Shown in pieces: positions 44,351-57,365 of a stretch of 64,000 nt of DNA. Numbering within the stretch: the stretch's first letter is position 1; each line of letters starts with the position of its first letter. The stretch is from Luteimonas aquatica (GTDB lineage Bacteria; Pseudomonadota; Gammaproteobacteria; Xanthomonadales; Xanthomonadaceae): NCBI RefSeq assembly GCF_022662575.1, contig NZ_JALBFU010000010.1:28070-92069 (forward strand). Reading direction: 5' to 3'. The translations under genes and the position numbers were made by a program. The notes under the pieces were generated by a model that did not search any database, was not told where the DNA came from, and saw only the letters and a list, made by a program, of their open reading frames with translations.

Positions 44351-45214
44351 ATGGCAGGCGGCAGAGAAATCAAAACCAAGATCAAGAGCGTGCAGAACAC
44401 CCGCAAGGTGACGCGCGCGCTGGAAATGGTCTCGGCCTCCAAGATCCGCAAGGCGCAGGAGCGCATGAAGGCCTCGCGCCCCTACGCGCGCGCCATGAAG
44501 CAGGTGATCGGCCATCTGGCGCAGGCCAACTCCGAGTTCCAGCACCCGTACCTGGTCGAGCGCAAGCAGATCAAGCGCGTCGGCTACATCATCGTCTCCA
44601 GCGACCGCGGCCTGGCCGGCGGCCTGAACAACAACCTGTTCCGCAAGCTGCTGCTCGAGTTCCGCAAGTGGCAGGAGCAGGGCGTCGAGGTCGACGTGGT
44701 CACCATCGGCCAGAAGGCCTCGGTGTTCTTCCGCCGCATCAAGGTGGAGATGCTGGCCACGGTGACGCACCTGGGCGACCAGCCGCACCTGGAACAGCTG
44801 ATCGGCGTGATCAAGGTCATGCTCAGCGCCTACAGCGACGGCAAGGTCGACAAGGTCTTCCTGAGCTACAACGACTTCGTCAACACGATGACCCAGCGCG
44901 CGGCGTTCGACCAGCTGCTGCCGCTGCCGGAGTCGGAGACGCAGATCGCCCACCACGACTGGGACTACATCTACGAGCCTGACGCGCAGACCGTGCTGGA
45001 GCACGTGCTCACGCGCTACATCGAGTCGCTGGTGTACCAGGCGGTGATGGAGAACGTCGCCTCCGAGCACGCGGCGCGCATGGTGGCCATGAAGGCCGCC
45101 AGCGACAACGCCACCAAGCTGATCGGCACGCTGAACCTGGTCTACAACAAGGCCCGCCAGGCGGCGATCACCCAGGAGATTTCCGAGATCGTCGGCGGCG
45201 CCGCGGCGGTCTGA
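44351..45214 (+). CDS. atpG: F0F1 ATP synthase subunit gamma
   Basis: Central rotor shaft, 287 residues, with the conserved ends [22 protein letters not shown] and [26 protein letters not shown] that form the coiled coil, and [13 protein letters not shown] in the Rossmann part. AAGAG ribosome site precedes the ATG. Confidence 0.97.
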   Translation: MAGGREIKTKIKSVQNTRKVTRALEMVSASKIRKAQERMKASRPYARAMKQVIGHLAQANSEFQHPYLVERKQIKRVGYIIVSSDRGLAGGLNNNLFRKLLLEFRKWQEQGVEVDVVTIGQKASVFFRRIKVEMLATVTHLGDQPHLEQLIGVIKVMLSAYSDGKVDKVFLSYNDFVNTMTQRAAFDQLLPLPESETQIAHHDWDYIYEPDAQTVLEHVLTRYIESLVYQAVMENVASEHAARMVAMKAASDNATKLIGTLNLVYNKARQAAITQEISEIVGGAAAV

Positions 45215-45327
45215 GTTCGACCGGGACCGCCGACCGCGCAAGCGGCGGCCCCGGGCTGCAAGCAAAGCGGTTCGATGCGCGAAGGGTTCGACAGCGACAT
45301 CCAATTCAGACCTAAGGAGAGACCACC

Positions 45328-45690
45328 ATGAACAAGCTCGTGATCGCCATCGCGCTCTGCGCCGCGCTCGCCGCCTGCAAGAAGGAAGAGGCGCCTGCCG
45401 CCGATGCCGCCGCCGCCCCGGCCGCCGAGGCGCCCGCCGCCGAAGCCGCTGCTGCGCCTGCCGCCACGCCGGGCTCCACGCTGCCGCAGGAATGCCAGGA
45501 CTATCTGGCCCGTGCCCGCGCCTGCTTCAGCAAGGCCGGCAACGCGGCCGCCGTCTCGGCATTCGACGGCGCGGTCAAGCAGGCCGAGGCGCAGTGGAAC
45601 CAGATGGCCGACAAGAGCCAGCTGGGCCCGGTGTGCAAGAACGCGAACGACCAGTTCTCGCAGCAGGCCGCCGCCCTGAAGTGCGAGTGA
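45328..45690 (+). CDS. small lipoprotein inside the atp operon, unknown
   Basis: A 120-residue predicted lipoprotein: lipobox LAAC with Cys17, a Pro/Ala/Glu low-complexity linker, then a helical domain with four cysteines (ECQDYLARARACF, VCKNAND, LKCE). The layout resembles DUF5339-type domains, a weak assignment. AAGGAG ribosome site. It lies between atpG and atpD, 113 bp after atpG and 170 bp before atpD, breaking the usual atpG-atpD adjacency. Co-transcription is expected but unproven; no role in ATP synthase is known. Confidence 0.75.
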   Translation: MNKLVIAIALCAALAACKKEEAPAADAAAAPAAEAPAAEAAAAPAATPGSTLPQECQDYLARARACFSKAGNAAAVSAFDGAVKQAEAQWNQMADKSQLGPVCKNANDQFSQQAAALKCE

Positions 45691-45698
45691 TGGCGTAA

Positions 45699-47309
<1,611 letters not shown>

Positions 47310-47318
47310 GACTGCTGT

Positions 47319-47343
47319 CCCCTCTCCCGCTTGCGGGAGGGGG
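47319..47343 (+). other. intercistronic hairpin between atpD and atpC
   Basis: About ten pairs, CTCCCG-cttg-CGGGAG extended by C/G pairs, followed by AAGAAAAGAAAAG. Possibly an RNA-processing or stability element within the operon. Confidence 0.4.
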
Positions 47344-47366
47344 AAGAAAAGAAAAGCGAGTTACTT

Positions 47367-47789
47367 ATGAGCACCATCCGTTGTGACATCGTCAGCGCCG
47401 AGCAGGAAATCTTCCACGGCGAGGCGGAACTGATCGTCGCCACCGGCGAGATGGGCGAGCTCGGCATCGCCCCGCGCCACGCGCCGCTGATCACCCGCCT
47501 CAAGCCGGGCAAGGTGGTGGTGACGCAGCCCGGCGGCACCACCGTCGATTTCGCCATCTCCGGCGGCATCCTCGAGGTGCAGCCGCAGCTGGTCACGATC
47601 CTGGCCGACACCGCGGTGCGCGCCCAGGACATCGACGAGGCGGCGGTTCGCGCGGCCAAGGAAGAGGCCGAGCGCGTGCTGGCGCAGAAGGATCCGAAGA
47701 TGAGCGTGCAGGAGGCCGAGCAGCAGCTGGCCATGAGCCTGGCGCAGCTGCAGGCGCTGGAGCGCCTGCGCAAGAACATCAAGCACTGA
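47367..47789 (+). CDS. atpC: F0F1 ATP synthase subunit epsilon
   Basis: A 140-residue epsilon subunit, last gene of the operon. N-terminal beta sandwich ([37 protein letters not shown]) and C-terminal helical hairpin ([19 protein letters not shown]) that can brake ATP hydrolysis. Confidence 0.95.
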   Translation: MSTIRCDIVSAEQEIFHGEAELIVATGEMGELGIAPRHAPLITRLKPGKVVVTQPGGTTVDFAISGGILEVQPQLVTILADTAVRAQDIDEAAVRAAKEEAERVLAQKDPKMSVQEAEQQLAMSLAQLQALERLRKNIKH

Positions 47790-47804
47790 CGGATCCGCCA
47801 CGCG

Positions 47805-47841
47805 AATCTCCGACGGCGCCGGCGAAAGCCGGCGTCGCCGT
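47805..47841 (+). terminator. hairpin after the atp operon
   Basis: GC-rich stem-loop with a GAAA loop (GCGCCGGC-gaaa-GCCGGCGT) about 20 bp after the atpC stop. No T-run, so termination efficiency is uncertain. Confidence 0.4.
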
Positions 47842-48170
47842 ATCCGCGGCCGCGATTGCGTCGTCGCGATGACGGGCCGACGGCATCGCTTCCGCCGCCG
47901 CATTCATTTATTGCGGCGAGCGAGGCAACGAGTTCAGGTTGATCGATCTGCAACCGCCATCACGCGCGTTAAGCGTCGCAGCGATCCGCAAACGTTGAAA
48001 ATCCGCCCTGCGGGAGTGGAGCGCCGGCGACCGGAGCGGAGTGGGTGTTGCCGACTTCTGATGCTCCGCTTCCGCTTCCCGCGCAAGGGCGAGTAAGACA
48101 GGGGGCCACGCAGGAATTCCGATGTCGCCGTGCTGGCGCGGCGGCTTGATTCCCTTCAATGAGGCCCATC
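47842..48170. other. intergenic region after the atp operon
   Basis: About 330 bp with no gene that I can support. Holds no striking repeat; the promoter of the following secreted-protein gene should lie in its right half. Confidence 0.4.
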
Positions 48171-48755
48171 ATGTTCATCAAGTCGAAGCTGTTCCTGGCT
48201 GCACTGGCGGTACTTGCAGCCATTCCCGCGAATGCCGAAATCCGCTTCCCGGGACTTTACAGGTCGGTTGCCGAAAAAACCCTGGAAATTCCGATCAGCT
48301 ACGGATGGACCACATCTCCCGAACGGCGGGTGATCTACAGCGTCGGGCCGCTCAACCTGATCTACGACCGCAGCAATTTCGTGGACGTCAGTTTCCAGGC
48401 GGGCCTGACCAAGCGCTGCGCGGGCACCGTGCGCGTGGGCTACTACGTCGTGCGCACCAACAGCCCGACCGGCACCGACGGCTTCTTCGTGACCCGCTAC
48501 GCGGTCGTGGACCTGCCCGAAAGGCCGAGCTCGCCGGAGAACCTGCCGCTGGAGACGGACGAGGGCATCAACCACTCGATCTCGCAGGCGTCCTCGTACC
48601 AGTACAAGTACGGCGACCCGCTGGTGCAGAAGGCCTATTTCAACGTGGTGATGTTCGCCAATTCCTACGACAGCTCGTGCATCGGGCAGACCCTGCAGCT
48701 CAAGGGCAACGATGCCCACGACTACCACGGCGAGCTGGTGGTGAAGAACTACTGA
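48171..48755 (+). CDS. secreted protein of unknown function
   Basis: A 194-residue protein with a signal peptide (MFIKSKLFLAALAVLAAIPANA). The mature part is beta-rich with two cysteines (TKRCAGTVRVGYYVV, SSCIGQTLQL), probably one disulfide. GAGG six bases before the ATG supports this start over the one four codons earlier. Not recognised; probably periplasmic. Stands alone. Confidence 0.7.
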   Translation: MFIKSKLFLAALAVLAAIPANAEIRFPGLYRSVAEKTLEIPISYGWTTSPERRVIYSVGPLNLIYDRSNFVDVSFQAGLTKRCAGTVRVGYYVVRTNSPTGTDGFFVTRYAVVDLPERPSSPENLPLETDEGINHSISQASSYQYKYGDPLVQKAYFNVVMFANSYDSSCIGQTLQLKGNDAHDYHGELVVKNY

Positions 48756-48851
48756 GACCGGCGGCGACCGGCTTTGCCGCAGCAGGCGCGTCCGGGAGCC
48801 TCGGATTTCCCGAGGTTCCCGGCCGTTCCAAGGCTGCGGCGATCCGCCTCG

Positions 48852-49235
48852 CTAGCGCTTGTACACCCAGTGCCGCGACACCAGGAACCCGAACAGCGCG
48901 AGCACCGCTTCGACGCCCGGCTTGGCCAGCCACGCCCAGCGCAAGCCGAGGTGGCCGTCGATCGCACCCATCGCCCAGGTGCTGGCCGCCGTCGTGCACA
49001 GCCACAGCGTCACGAACCGCCGCAGCTGGGTGCGGCCGAGGGCGGTGTCCTCGCCGGCGAAGGTGAAGCGGCCGTTGAGCCAGTAGCCGAGCAGCGCGCC
49101 GCTGACGCGGCCGGCGATGTTGGCCGGCACGATCGGAACGCCGAGATGGGTGAGCGCCACCATCACCGCCCAGTCGAGCAGCCACTGGATGCCGCCGATG
49201 ACCAGGTAGTAGCTGCCTTGCCGGCGCAGGCTCAC
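48852..49235 (-). CDS. GtrA-like family membrane protein
   Basis: A 127-residue protein with four transmembrane helices and the GtrA pattern (YLVIGGIQWLLDWAVMVAL, NIAGRVSGALLGYWLNGRFTF, FGFLVSRHWVYKR). GtrA proteins are thought to help move lipid-linked sugars across the inner membrane. Starts with GTG overlapping the stop of the glycosyltransferase gene by four bases, so the two work together. Confidence 0.85.
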   Translation of the reverse strand: MSLRRQGSYYLVIGGIQWLLDWAVMVALTHLGVPIVPANIAGRVSGALLGYWLNGRFTFAGEDTALGRTQLRRFVTLWLCTTAASTWAMGAIDGHLGLRWAWLAKPGVEAVLALFGFLVSRHWVYKR

Positions 49236-51226
49236 GGCGGGTCTTCTCCGACGGCCGGCATCCGCCACAGTTCGGCGTCGCCGACGCGTTCGGCCCGCGC
49301 CGCGCCGCTGTCGGAGATGGCCTTGCGCAACGCGGGGCCGGCGGCGGGCGTCAGCAGGATCCAGCGCGCCCGCGAGGAGGCGAACAGCTCGCGCCAGCGC
49401 CGGCCGCTGCGGTCGGCCTCGGCGGCAAGACGCGCCGCATCGAGCGTCGGATCCTGCAGGGACACGGTGCGGCCGCGCCCGGCGAGCTCGGCGACGTAGC
49501 CGCGCTCGGGATCGGTGGCCAGCAGGATCGAGCGGTCGTCGGCGGGCAGCGAGGCGATGAGCATGCGTTCGGGCGCGTAATTCGCCAGTACGGTTGCAGC
49601 ATCGCCGCCCGAGCGCAAGACGCGCTTGAGCGCGGCGGAGTGGTGGGTCCAGCCGGCATTGGCCTGGAAGGCGAGATTGAGCACGCACAGGCCCGCCAGC
49701 ATCCAGCCGAAGCCGCGCCCCAGCACCGCTTCGCTGCGCGGCACCGCCGCGGCGAACAGCAGCACCATGCCGGGAAAGGCATAGCGCGCGTACTGCAGCG
49801 GCAGCAGCGGCAGCACGACGGTCATCGCGGCGGCGAGCGCGAAGGCGCGGTGTCGGCGACGCAGCAGCGCCAGCGCCCAGGCGCCGGCCAGCGCCAGCAG
49901 GCCGAAGCCGATGCCGCCGTCCCAGGCCTCCAGGTAGCGGTCGGTGTCCACGGTCATGCGCCAGGGCAGGGCGAACGATGCGCCGGCGTGCCAGCGCGGA
50001 TCGGCGAAGTCGCGCAGCGGGAAATAGGGCGAGGCGAAATGGCTGTTGAGCAGCGGCAGTATCGGGTTGCCGGTGCGCGACCATGCGAACCAGTAGCTCG
50101 ATCCGCCGATCGCGATGGCGATGACCACGGCGACCGACAGGCGGCGCCAGTCGGCCTCGCGCCGATGCACCCAGGCCGCGTACGCCAGCAGCGGCAGCGC
50201 GGTCCACAGGTGCATGAGCTTGAGCGCGGCCAGGCCGCCGACCAGCACCGCGGCGGGATAGAGGCGCGCGCCGTTGCCGGGCAGCAGCACCGCCGCCAGC
50301 GCGATCAACGCGGCCATCGCCGGCAGTTCGGTCTGCATGCCCGCCGCCAGCCACACCAAGGGCGGAAAGCTCGCGAACAGGGCGATGCAGGCCCAGCGTT
50401 CGCGCGCGCTCGCCTGCAGGCGCGCTGCCGCGCTCCACAACGCCGCGCCGGCCGCGGCGATCCACAGGGCGTTGACGGCGCCGCGCGCTTCCTGGCGCGC
50501 CAGCACCGCCGCCACGCCCTGCAGCACGTCGCCGGCCCAGGGCGCGAACGACCAGATCTGGTGCTCGGGCTGCGGCGCGTAGCGCGCATGCAGCAGCAGC
50601 TGCGAAGGCAGGCCGAGGTGGTAGCTCAGATCGTCGGCCTGCATCGTCGGCAGCCAGCACGCGGTGGAGGCCAGGCCGAGCAGCATCACCGCGAACGCGG
50701 CCCATTTCGGCGCGGCCGCGACGCCGGCTCCCCAGGCCGCGCGCATCTCGCGCCAGGCCTGCAGCAGCCGCGCGTGCCGCCAGGCGACGATCGCCAGCAA
50801 CAGCGGCCACCACAGCCAGGCGGCGTGGATCGGCAGCGTCAGGCACCAGCCGGCAATGCCTGCGATCGCCAGCAGGCCGACCGGAAGCGCGATGCCCGGC
50901 GTTGCATTCACGCCCAGGCCGATCGCCAGCGCGGCGGCCGCGAGCGTCGCGACCGCCAGCAGCGCGAGAGGGCCGGCGAAATAGGCCAGCGCCGCGCCCC
51001 ACACCAGCAGCAGCGCGGAAGCCGGCGGCCAGCGCAGCAATCGGCACAGCGGCCATGCCAGCGCGGCGCCGAGCAGCGCCAGCGCGAGCGACAGGCCGAA
51101 ACGTTCCCACGGCAGCGCGTTCCAGAGCCGGTGCGTGCCGATCGCCGCGATCGCGAGTGCCGGTCCCGACGCGATCAGCAGGGCAGGGCCCGCGGTCGGC
51201 CAGGCGCGTTGCCAGCGTTGGATCAT
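49232..51226 (-). CDS. multi-pass membrane glycosyltransferase-like protein (GT39/ArnT style)
   Basis: A 664-residue inner-membrane protein with about twelve transmembrane helices and a periplasmic C-terminal domain. The periplasmic loop MQADDLSYHLGLPSQLLLHA resembles the catalytic DE loop of lipid-phosphate-sugar dependent transferases, and the TM layout fits GT39/ArnT proteins. With the overlapping GtrA gene it likely adds sugars to a surface lipid or polymer. Acceptor and sugar unknown. Confidence 0.78.
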   Translation of the reverse strand: MIQRWQRAWPTAGPALLIASGPALAIAAIGTHRLWNALPWERFGLSLALALLGAALAWPLCRLLRWPPASALLLVWGAALAYFAGPLALLAVATLAAAALAIGLGVNATPGIALPVGLLAIAGIAGWCLTLPIHAAWLWWPLLLAIVAWRHARLLQAWREMRAAWGAGVAAAPKWAAFAVMLLGLASTACWLPTMQADDLSYHLGLPSQLLLHARYAPQPEHQIWSFAPWAGDVLQGVAAVLARQEARGAVNALWIAAAGAALWSAAARLQASARERWACIALFASFPPLVWLAAGMQTELPAMAALIALAAVLLPGNGARLYPAAVLVGGLAALKLMHLWTALPLLAYAAWVHRREADWRRLSVAVVIAIAIGGSSYWFAWSRTGNPILPLLNSHFASPYFPLRDFADPRWHAGASFALPWRMTVDTDRYLEAWDGGIGFGLLALAGAWALALLRRRHRAFALAAAMTVVLPLLPLQYARYAFPGMVLLFAAAVPRSEAVLGRGFGWMLAGLCVLNLAFQANAGWTHHSAALKRVLRSGGDAATVLANYAPERMLIASLPADDRSILLATDPERGYVAELAGRGRTVSLQDPTLDAARLAAEADRSGRRWRELFASSRARWILLTPAAGPALRKAISDSGAARAERVGDAELWRMPAVGEDPP

Positions 51227-51306
51227 CGGCGAGGGAGGCGGGAAGGGTCAGGCATCGTAACAGCGGGGGACGTTAGAATCCCGCCGTCCCGCCACCGGAA
51301 GCCCCC

Positions 51307-52674
51307 ATGTCCGCTCCCCTGCACGTGATCATCCTCGCCGCCGGCGAGGGCAAGCGCATGAAATCGTCGACGCCCAAGGTGCTGCAGAAGATCGCGGGCC
51401 GGCCGATGCTGGCGCACGTGATCGCGGCGGCGCGCGAACTGCAGCCGGCCGGGCTGCATGTCGTCTACGGCCACGGCGGCGACCAGGTGCGCGCGGCCCT
51501 GGCCGACCAGGCCGACCTGCAATGGGCGGAGCAGACGCAGCAGCTGGGCACCGGGCATGCCGTGCAGCAGGCGATCCCGGCCATCCCCGACGGCGCGCAG
51601 GTGCTGGTGCTGTACGGCGACGTGCCGCTGATCACGGCGGCCACGCTGCGCGCGCTGCTGGCCGCCGGCGGACGCCTGTCGGTGCTGGTGGCCGAACTGG
51701 AGGACCCGACCGGCTACGGCCGCATCGTGCGCGATCCGGAAGGGCGCGTGGGCGCCATCGTCGAGCACAAGGACGCCGACGAGGAGCAGCGACGCATCCG
51801 CATCGTCAACACCGGCATCCTCGCCGCCGAGGCCACCGCGCTGAAGGGCTGGCTGCAGCGCCTGTCCAACGACAACGCCCAGGGCGAGTACTACCTCACC
51901 GACGTGTTCGCGATGGCGGCGGCCGAATACAGCGCCGCGGAGATGGTGGCGGTCGCCGATCCCATCGAGACCGAGGGCGCCAACGATCCCTGGCAGCTGG
52001 CGCAGCTCGAGCGCGCATTCCAGCTGCGCCAGGTGCGCGCGCTGTGCGTGCAGGGCGTGCGCTTCGCCGATCCGGCGCGCGTGGACATCCGCGGCACCGT
52101 CGCCGTGGGGCGGGACGTGGAGATCGACGTCGACGTGGTGTTCGAGGGCGAGGTCACGCTCGGCGACGGCGTGCGCATCGGCCCGTTCTGCCGCATCCGC
52201 GGCGCCGCGCTGGCGGCCGGCAGCGAGGTGCGCGCGCATTGCGACATCGACGGCGCCAGGACCGAGGGCGCGGTGCAGATCGGCCCCTATGCGCGGCTGC
52301 GCCCGGGCACGGTGCTCGCCGACGGCGTGCACGTGGGCAATTTCGTCGAGACCAAGAACGCCACGCTCGGCGTCGGCAGCAAGGCCAACCACCTGACCTA
52401 CCTCGGCGACGCCGTGGTCGGCAGCGGCGTAAACGTCGGCGCCGGCACCATCACCTGCAACTACGACGGCATCAACAAGTTCGTCACCACCATCGAGGAC
52501 GGCGCCTTCATCGGTTCCAACACCGCCCTGGTGGCGCCGGTGACTGTGGGGCGCGAGGCCACCATCGGCGCGGGCTCGGTGATCGGCAAGGACGCGCCGG
52601 CCGGCAAGCTCACCGTGGCGCGGGCGCGCCAGGCGACGGTCGAGGGCTGGCAGCGTCCCAAGAAAAAGACCTGA
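51307..52674 (+). CDS. glmU: bifunctional UDP-GlcNAc pyrophosphorylase / GlcN-1-P acetyltransferase
   Basis: Makes UDP-GlcNAc for cell wall and LPS. 455 residues: nucleotidyltransferase domain with [11 protein letters not shown] (about 11), [11 protein letters not shown] and LYGDVPLI; then a left-handed beta-helix acetyltransferase with [20 protein letters not shown] and [11 protein letters not shown]. All active-site blocks are intact. glmS begins 11 kb downstream, so the two hexosamine genes flank the exporter block. Confidence 0.97.
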   Translation: MSAPLHVIILAAGEGKRMKSSTPKVLQKIAGRPMLAHVIAAARELQPAGLHVVYGHGGDQVRAALADQADLQWAEQTQQLGTGHAVQQAIPAIPDGAQVLVLYGDVPLITAATLRALLAAGGRLSVLVAELEDPTGYGRIVRDPEGRVGAIVEHKDADEEQRRIRIVNTGILAAEATALKGWLQRLSNDNAQGEYYLTDVFAMAAAEYSAAEMVAVADPIETEGANDPWQLAQLERAFQLRQVRALCVQGVRFADPARVDIRGTVAVGRDVEIDVDVVFEGEVTLGDGVRIGPFCRIRGAALAAGSEVRAHCDIDGARTEGAVQIGPYARLRPGTVLADGVHVGNFVETKNATLGVGSKANHLTYLGDAVVGSGVNVGAGTITCNYDGINKFVTTIEDGAFIGSNTALVAPVTVGREATIGAGSVIGKDAPAGKLTVARARQATVEGWQRPKKKT

Positions 52675-52676
52675 GC

Positions 52677-53207
52677 ATGGCGGTCGCGCGGATCCGCCCG
52701 GGACGCGCGGAGGAAGCGCAGGCGCTGATCGCGATCGAGCGCCGGGCCGTCCGACTGCTGCGCGGCCACGAGGCCCATGCGCTTTTCGCGGCGCTGACCA
52801 CGGCGCCGGAAACGCATGCGCGGGCTGCGGCGCAAGGACGCTCGTGGGTGGCCGAGGCCGATGCGCGCGCCGTCGGCTACGCGCTCTACGAGCTTCCCGA
52901 CGGACCGGAGGCCGCGGCGCACCTGCTGCAGATGGACGTCGATCCCGCCTACGGACGGCGCGGCATCGGCCGTGCCCTGCTCGAACGGGCCTGCCAGGCC
53001 GCGGCCGCGCAAGGCGCGCGCGAGATCGTGCTGACCACGCTGGCCGATGTGCCCTGGAACGCGCCCTTCTACGCCGGCGCGGGATTCGTCACCGTGCCGG
53101 AGCAGGCGTATACGCCGCAGTTGCGCGCGATCCTGGCGCGCGAGCGCGCGGCCGGCTTTCCCATGCATCTGCGCGTGGCGATGCGCAGGGCATTGCGGGA
53201 GGATTGA
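52677..53207 (+). CDS. GNAT family N-acetyltransferase
   Basis: A 176-residue GNAT acetyltransferase. The acetyl-CoA binding loop is MDVDPAYGRRGIGRALLERA, with preceding strand YALYELPDG and following IVLTTLADVPWNAPFYAGAGF. Follows glmU with a three-base gap and is likely co-transcribed. Substrate unknown. Confidence 0.88.
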   Translation: MAVARIRPGRAEEAQALIAIERRAVRLLRGHEAHALFAALTTAPETHARAAAQGRSWVAEADARAVGYALYELPDGPEAAAHLLQMDVDPAYGRRGIGRALLERACQAAAAQGAREIVLTTLADVPWNAPFYAGAGFVTVPEQAYTPQLRAILARERAAGFPMHLRVAMRRALRED

Positions 53208-53240
53208 GGCATCGCCGATGGCGGTCCGCGGCTGCTTCGC

Positions 53241-54551
53241 TCAGTCCGGCAGCACGATCGACACGCACAGGCCGCCGCCCTCACGATTGAGCAGGGCGAT
53301 GCGGCCGCCGTGCGCCTCGGCGATCTCGCGCGCCAGCGCCAGGCCCAGTCCGGTGCCGTTGCGCTTGGTCGAATAGAACGGCAGCAGGGCGTTGGCCAGC
53401 ACCGCCTCGTTCATGCCGCTGCCGCGGTCCAGGATCTCGATCCGCCACGCGCCGGGGACGTGGCGCAGCACCATGCGCACCTCCTGGTGCGGAGACCCGG
53501 ATTCGTGGGCGTTCTTGAGCAGGTTGAGCAGCGCCTGCTCCATCTGCGCCGAATCGATGCGCACGGTGCCGTCGTCCGGATGCAGGTCGACGGCGAAATC
53601 CACCTGGTCGCGCAGTTGTCCCAGGAACCGCGACCAGGCGACCGCTTCCAGCCGCGGCGCGGGCAGCTTGGCGAAGCGCGCGTAGTCGCGGATGAAGCCT
53701 TCCAGGTGGCGCGCGCGCTCCTCGATGGTGGTCAGCGCCATCGGCAGCCGCTCGTGCTGGCCGCGGCGCAGCAACTCGGCGCCCGAATGCGCCAGCGAGG
53801 CGATCGGCGCCAGCGAGTTGTTCAGCTCGTGGCTGATCACGCGGATCACCTTTTTCCAGGTCTGCACTTCCTGGCGGCGCAGCTCGGCGGTGAGCAGGCG
53901 CAGCATGATCAGTTCGTGCATGCGGCCGTTGAGGCGGAAGTGGCGGCGCGAGAGGTGATAGATGTCCTCGTTATCGGCCTCGCCCACGGTGAACATGCCG
54001 TCGCCGCCGCGGGCGAAGGCTTCCTGCATCGCGGTCTCGGCGCCGGCGAGCACTTCTTCGAACGCATGGCCCTCCAGGCGGCGGCCGCTGCCGAGCATCC
54101 TGCGCGCCGCGACGTTGCCGAGCACGATGTGCCGCGAGGGGTCCACCAGCAGCATCGCCACCGGGGTGTTCTGCACCATCGTGTCGAGCAGCAGCTCGCG
54201 CTGCACCAGGGCCAGGCGCTGCTCGCGCAGGGTGTCGCCGAGACGGTTGTGGCTGTCGACCAGCTCGCGCAGCTCGCCCTGGCCGTCCCAGGACAGGCCG
54301 AAGCTGTAGTCGCCGTCGCGGTAGGTGGCCACGCTGCCGGCCAGCGCCCGGAACAGCGAGCGCATCGGCGCGAAGGCGCGGTAGACCTGATAGGCGAGCA
54401 CCGGCGCGAGCACCGCCATCGTCGTCAGCACCGCCGCCCACGGCGCCAGCCATCGCACCAGCACGAGCGCCAGCGCGGCCGCCGCCAGCATGTACAGGCA
54501 GGCGAGCAGCACGTAGATCAGGCCGAGCGGGAAGCGGTGCAGCCAGCGCAT
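53241..54551 (-). CDS. sensor histidine kinase (NtrY-like)
   Basis: A 436-residue membrane sensor. Two transmembrane helices near the N-terminus (about 8-28 and 32-54) with almost no periplasmic loop, then a HAMP-like and PAS region (LLDTMVQNTPVAMLLVDPSRHIVLGN). The H-box is VISHELNNSLAPI (His about 240) and the ATPase domain has LLNLLKNAHES (N box), RGSGMNE and GTGLGLALAREIAEAHGG. The short periplasmic part suggests sensing within the membrane or through the exporter. It follows the response regulator gene and belongs with the transporter genes upstream. Confidence 0.9.
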   Translation of the reverse strand: MRWLHRFPLGLIYVLLACLYMLAAAALALVLVRWLAPWAAVLTTMAVLAPVLAYQVYRAFAPMRSLFRALAGSVATYRDGDYSFGLSWDGQGELRELVDSHNRLGDTLREQRLALVQRELLLDTMVQNTPVAMLLVDPSRHIVLGNVAARRMLGSGRRLEGHAFEEVLAGAETAMQEAFARGGDGMFTVGEADNEDIYHLSRRHFRLNGRMHELIMLRLLTAELRRQEVQTWKKVIRVISHELNNSLAPIASLAHSGAELLRRGQHERLPMALTTIEERARHLEGFIRDYARFAKLPAPRLEAVAWSRFLGQLRDQVDFAVDLHPDDGTVRIDSAQMEQALLNLLKNAHESGSPHQEVRMVLRHVPGAWRIEILDRGSGMNEAVLANALLPFYSTKRNGTGLGLALAREIAEAHGGRIALLNREGGGLCVSIVLPD

Positions 54552-54727
54552 GGGCAGGGGGACGAGGGAGGGAAGGGCGGTGGCGATCGCGGGCCGTCGC
54601 GCAGCGGGCGCGGGGCTGGAACCGATGCCGTCGCGCGCATGAAAGCAAACGCCGGGCGCAAAGGCAAAAGCGGATGCCGGGAACGCGGGAGGCGCGGGCA
54701 GCCGACGGCGATCAAACGCGGCCGGCC

Positions 54728-56068
<1,341 letters not shown>

Positions 56069-56077
56069 CGCAACAGA

Positions 56078-57307
56078 TTAAACGCTTCTGGTGGCGACCG
56101 CCGGCGGTACCGAGGCGGCGCGCCGCGCCGGCCAGAACACCGCCACCTGGCCGAGCAGCCACAGGATGCCCGCGCCGATAGGCAGGTAGAGCAAGGGCAG
56201 GCGCGGCAGCTCGTACCTGGCCATCAGCAGCTGGTTGATGCCGTAGGCCAGCAGCATGCCCAGGACGATGCCGAGCGTGGCGAGCAGGAAGTTCTCGGCC
56301 TGGAAGTAGCGCAGGATCTGCCCGCGCGTGGCGCCCAGGGCGCGGCGCACGCCGATCTGCTTGGTGCGCTGCTGCACCCAGAAGCTGGCCAGGCCGACGA
56401 TGCCCAGCGCGGTGACCACCAGCAGCGCCAGGCACACGGTGACCAGCAATGCCACCATGGAGCGGTCGTTGCGGAAGAAGTCGCTGCGGATGGTCTGGTA
56501 GGTCTGGTTGACGATCAGCATGCGGCGCGCGTCCACCTTGTCCAGGGCGGCGGCGGCCTCGCGCATCACCCGTTCGCGTTCGGCCGGATCCTTCACGCGC
56601 AGCACGTAGATGCCGCCGTCGTAGGTCTCGCGGATCGGCAGGATCATCGCGTAGTCCAGGTTGCCGTCCGACCAGTTCGGGCGGCCCAGCGTCTGCACGA
56701 CGCCGATGATGGTCAGCGCGATCGGGCCGATGTAGACCACCTTGCCCACCGCGTTCTGGCCGGGAAAGAGCTTGTTGGCCACGGCGGTGTTGACCAGGAT
56801 CGGGCTGCGCAGCGTCTTGAGGTCGCTGTCGGTCATGCTCTCGATCCTGGAGACGTCGACGTATTCGTCGGCGGCGAAATCCCGGCCGGACACGATCTTC
56901 AGCCCGAGCGTGCCGACCATCTCCTCGCCGGCCCGGTAGAAGGCCACGCCCAGGCTCGATTGCTCCTGGTCGGGCGAGAGCGCGATGCCCGAGTTGGAGG
57001 AGGAGGAGGTCAGGAACGGCAGCTGGTTGGTGATCGTGGCCCGTTCCACGCCCGGGATCGCGCGCAGCGCCTGCAGGTCCTCGCGCGTGATCGCGTCGAT
57101 GTTCGCCGGCTTGCCAACGCCCGACACCGACATCTGGATCAAGCGGTCCTCGTCGACCCCGCTCGGGCGCCGCATGCCTTCCGCGCGCTGGGCGACGATG
57201 AACAGCGCGTTGGCCACGATCGCGCAGGTGACGGCGATTTCCAGCACGAGCAGCAGCGCCGCGGTCTTGTGCCGCATCAGGGTGGAGAGGATGGGGCGAA
57301 GGTGCAT
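56078..57307 (-). CDS. MacB-like FtsX-family permease, copy B2
   Basis: A 409-residue permease: N-terminal transmembrane helix (AALLLVLEIAVTCAIVANALF), a large periplasmic domain, then three C-terminal helices with the FtsX motif GLASFWVQQRTKQIGVRRALGATRGQILRYFQ. Its last 130 residues are nearly identical to copy B1, so the pair arose by duplication. Part of an exporter with HlyD-type adaptor, one ATPase and three other permeases. Confidence 0.9.
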   Translation of the reverse strand: MHLRPILSTLMRHKTAALLLVLEIAVTCAIVANALFIVAQRAEGMRRPSGVDEDRLIQMSVSGVGKPANIDAITREDLQALRAIPGVERATITNQLPFLTSSSSNSGIALSPDQEQSSLGVAFYRAGEEMVGTLGLKIVSGRDFAADEYVDVSRIESMTDSDLKTLRSPILVNTAVANKLFPGQNAVGKVVYIGPIALTIIGVVQTLGRPNWSDGNLDYAMILPIRETYDGGIYVLRVKDPAERERVMREAAAALDKVDARRMLIVNQTYQTIRSDFFRNDRSMVALLVTVCLALLVVTALGIVGLASFWVQQRTKQIGVRRALGATRGQILRYFQAENFLLATLGIVLGMLLAYGINQLLMARYELPRLPLLYLPIGAGILWLLGQVAVFWPARRAASVPPAVATRSV

Positions 57308-57365
57308 GGCGCGGTTCCGGATGGGAAGGGCGAACGCGGAACGGGGCGGATCCCCGCTTCCGGCT

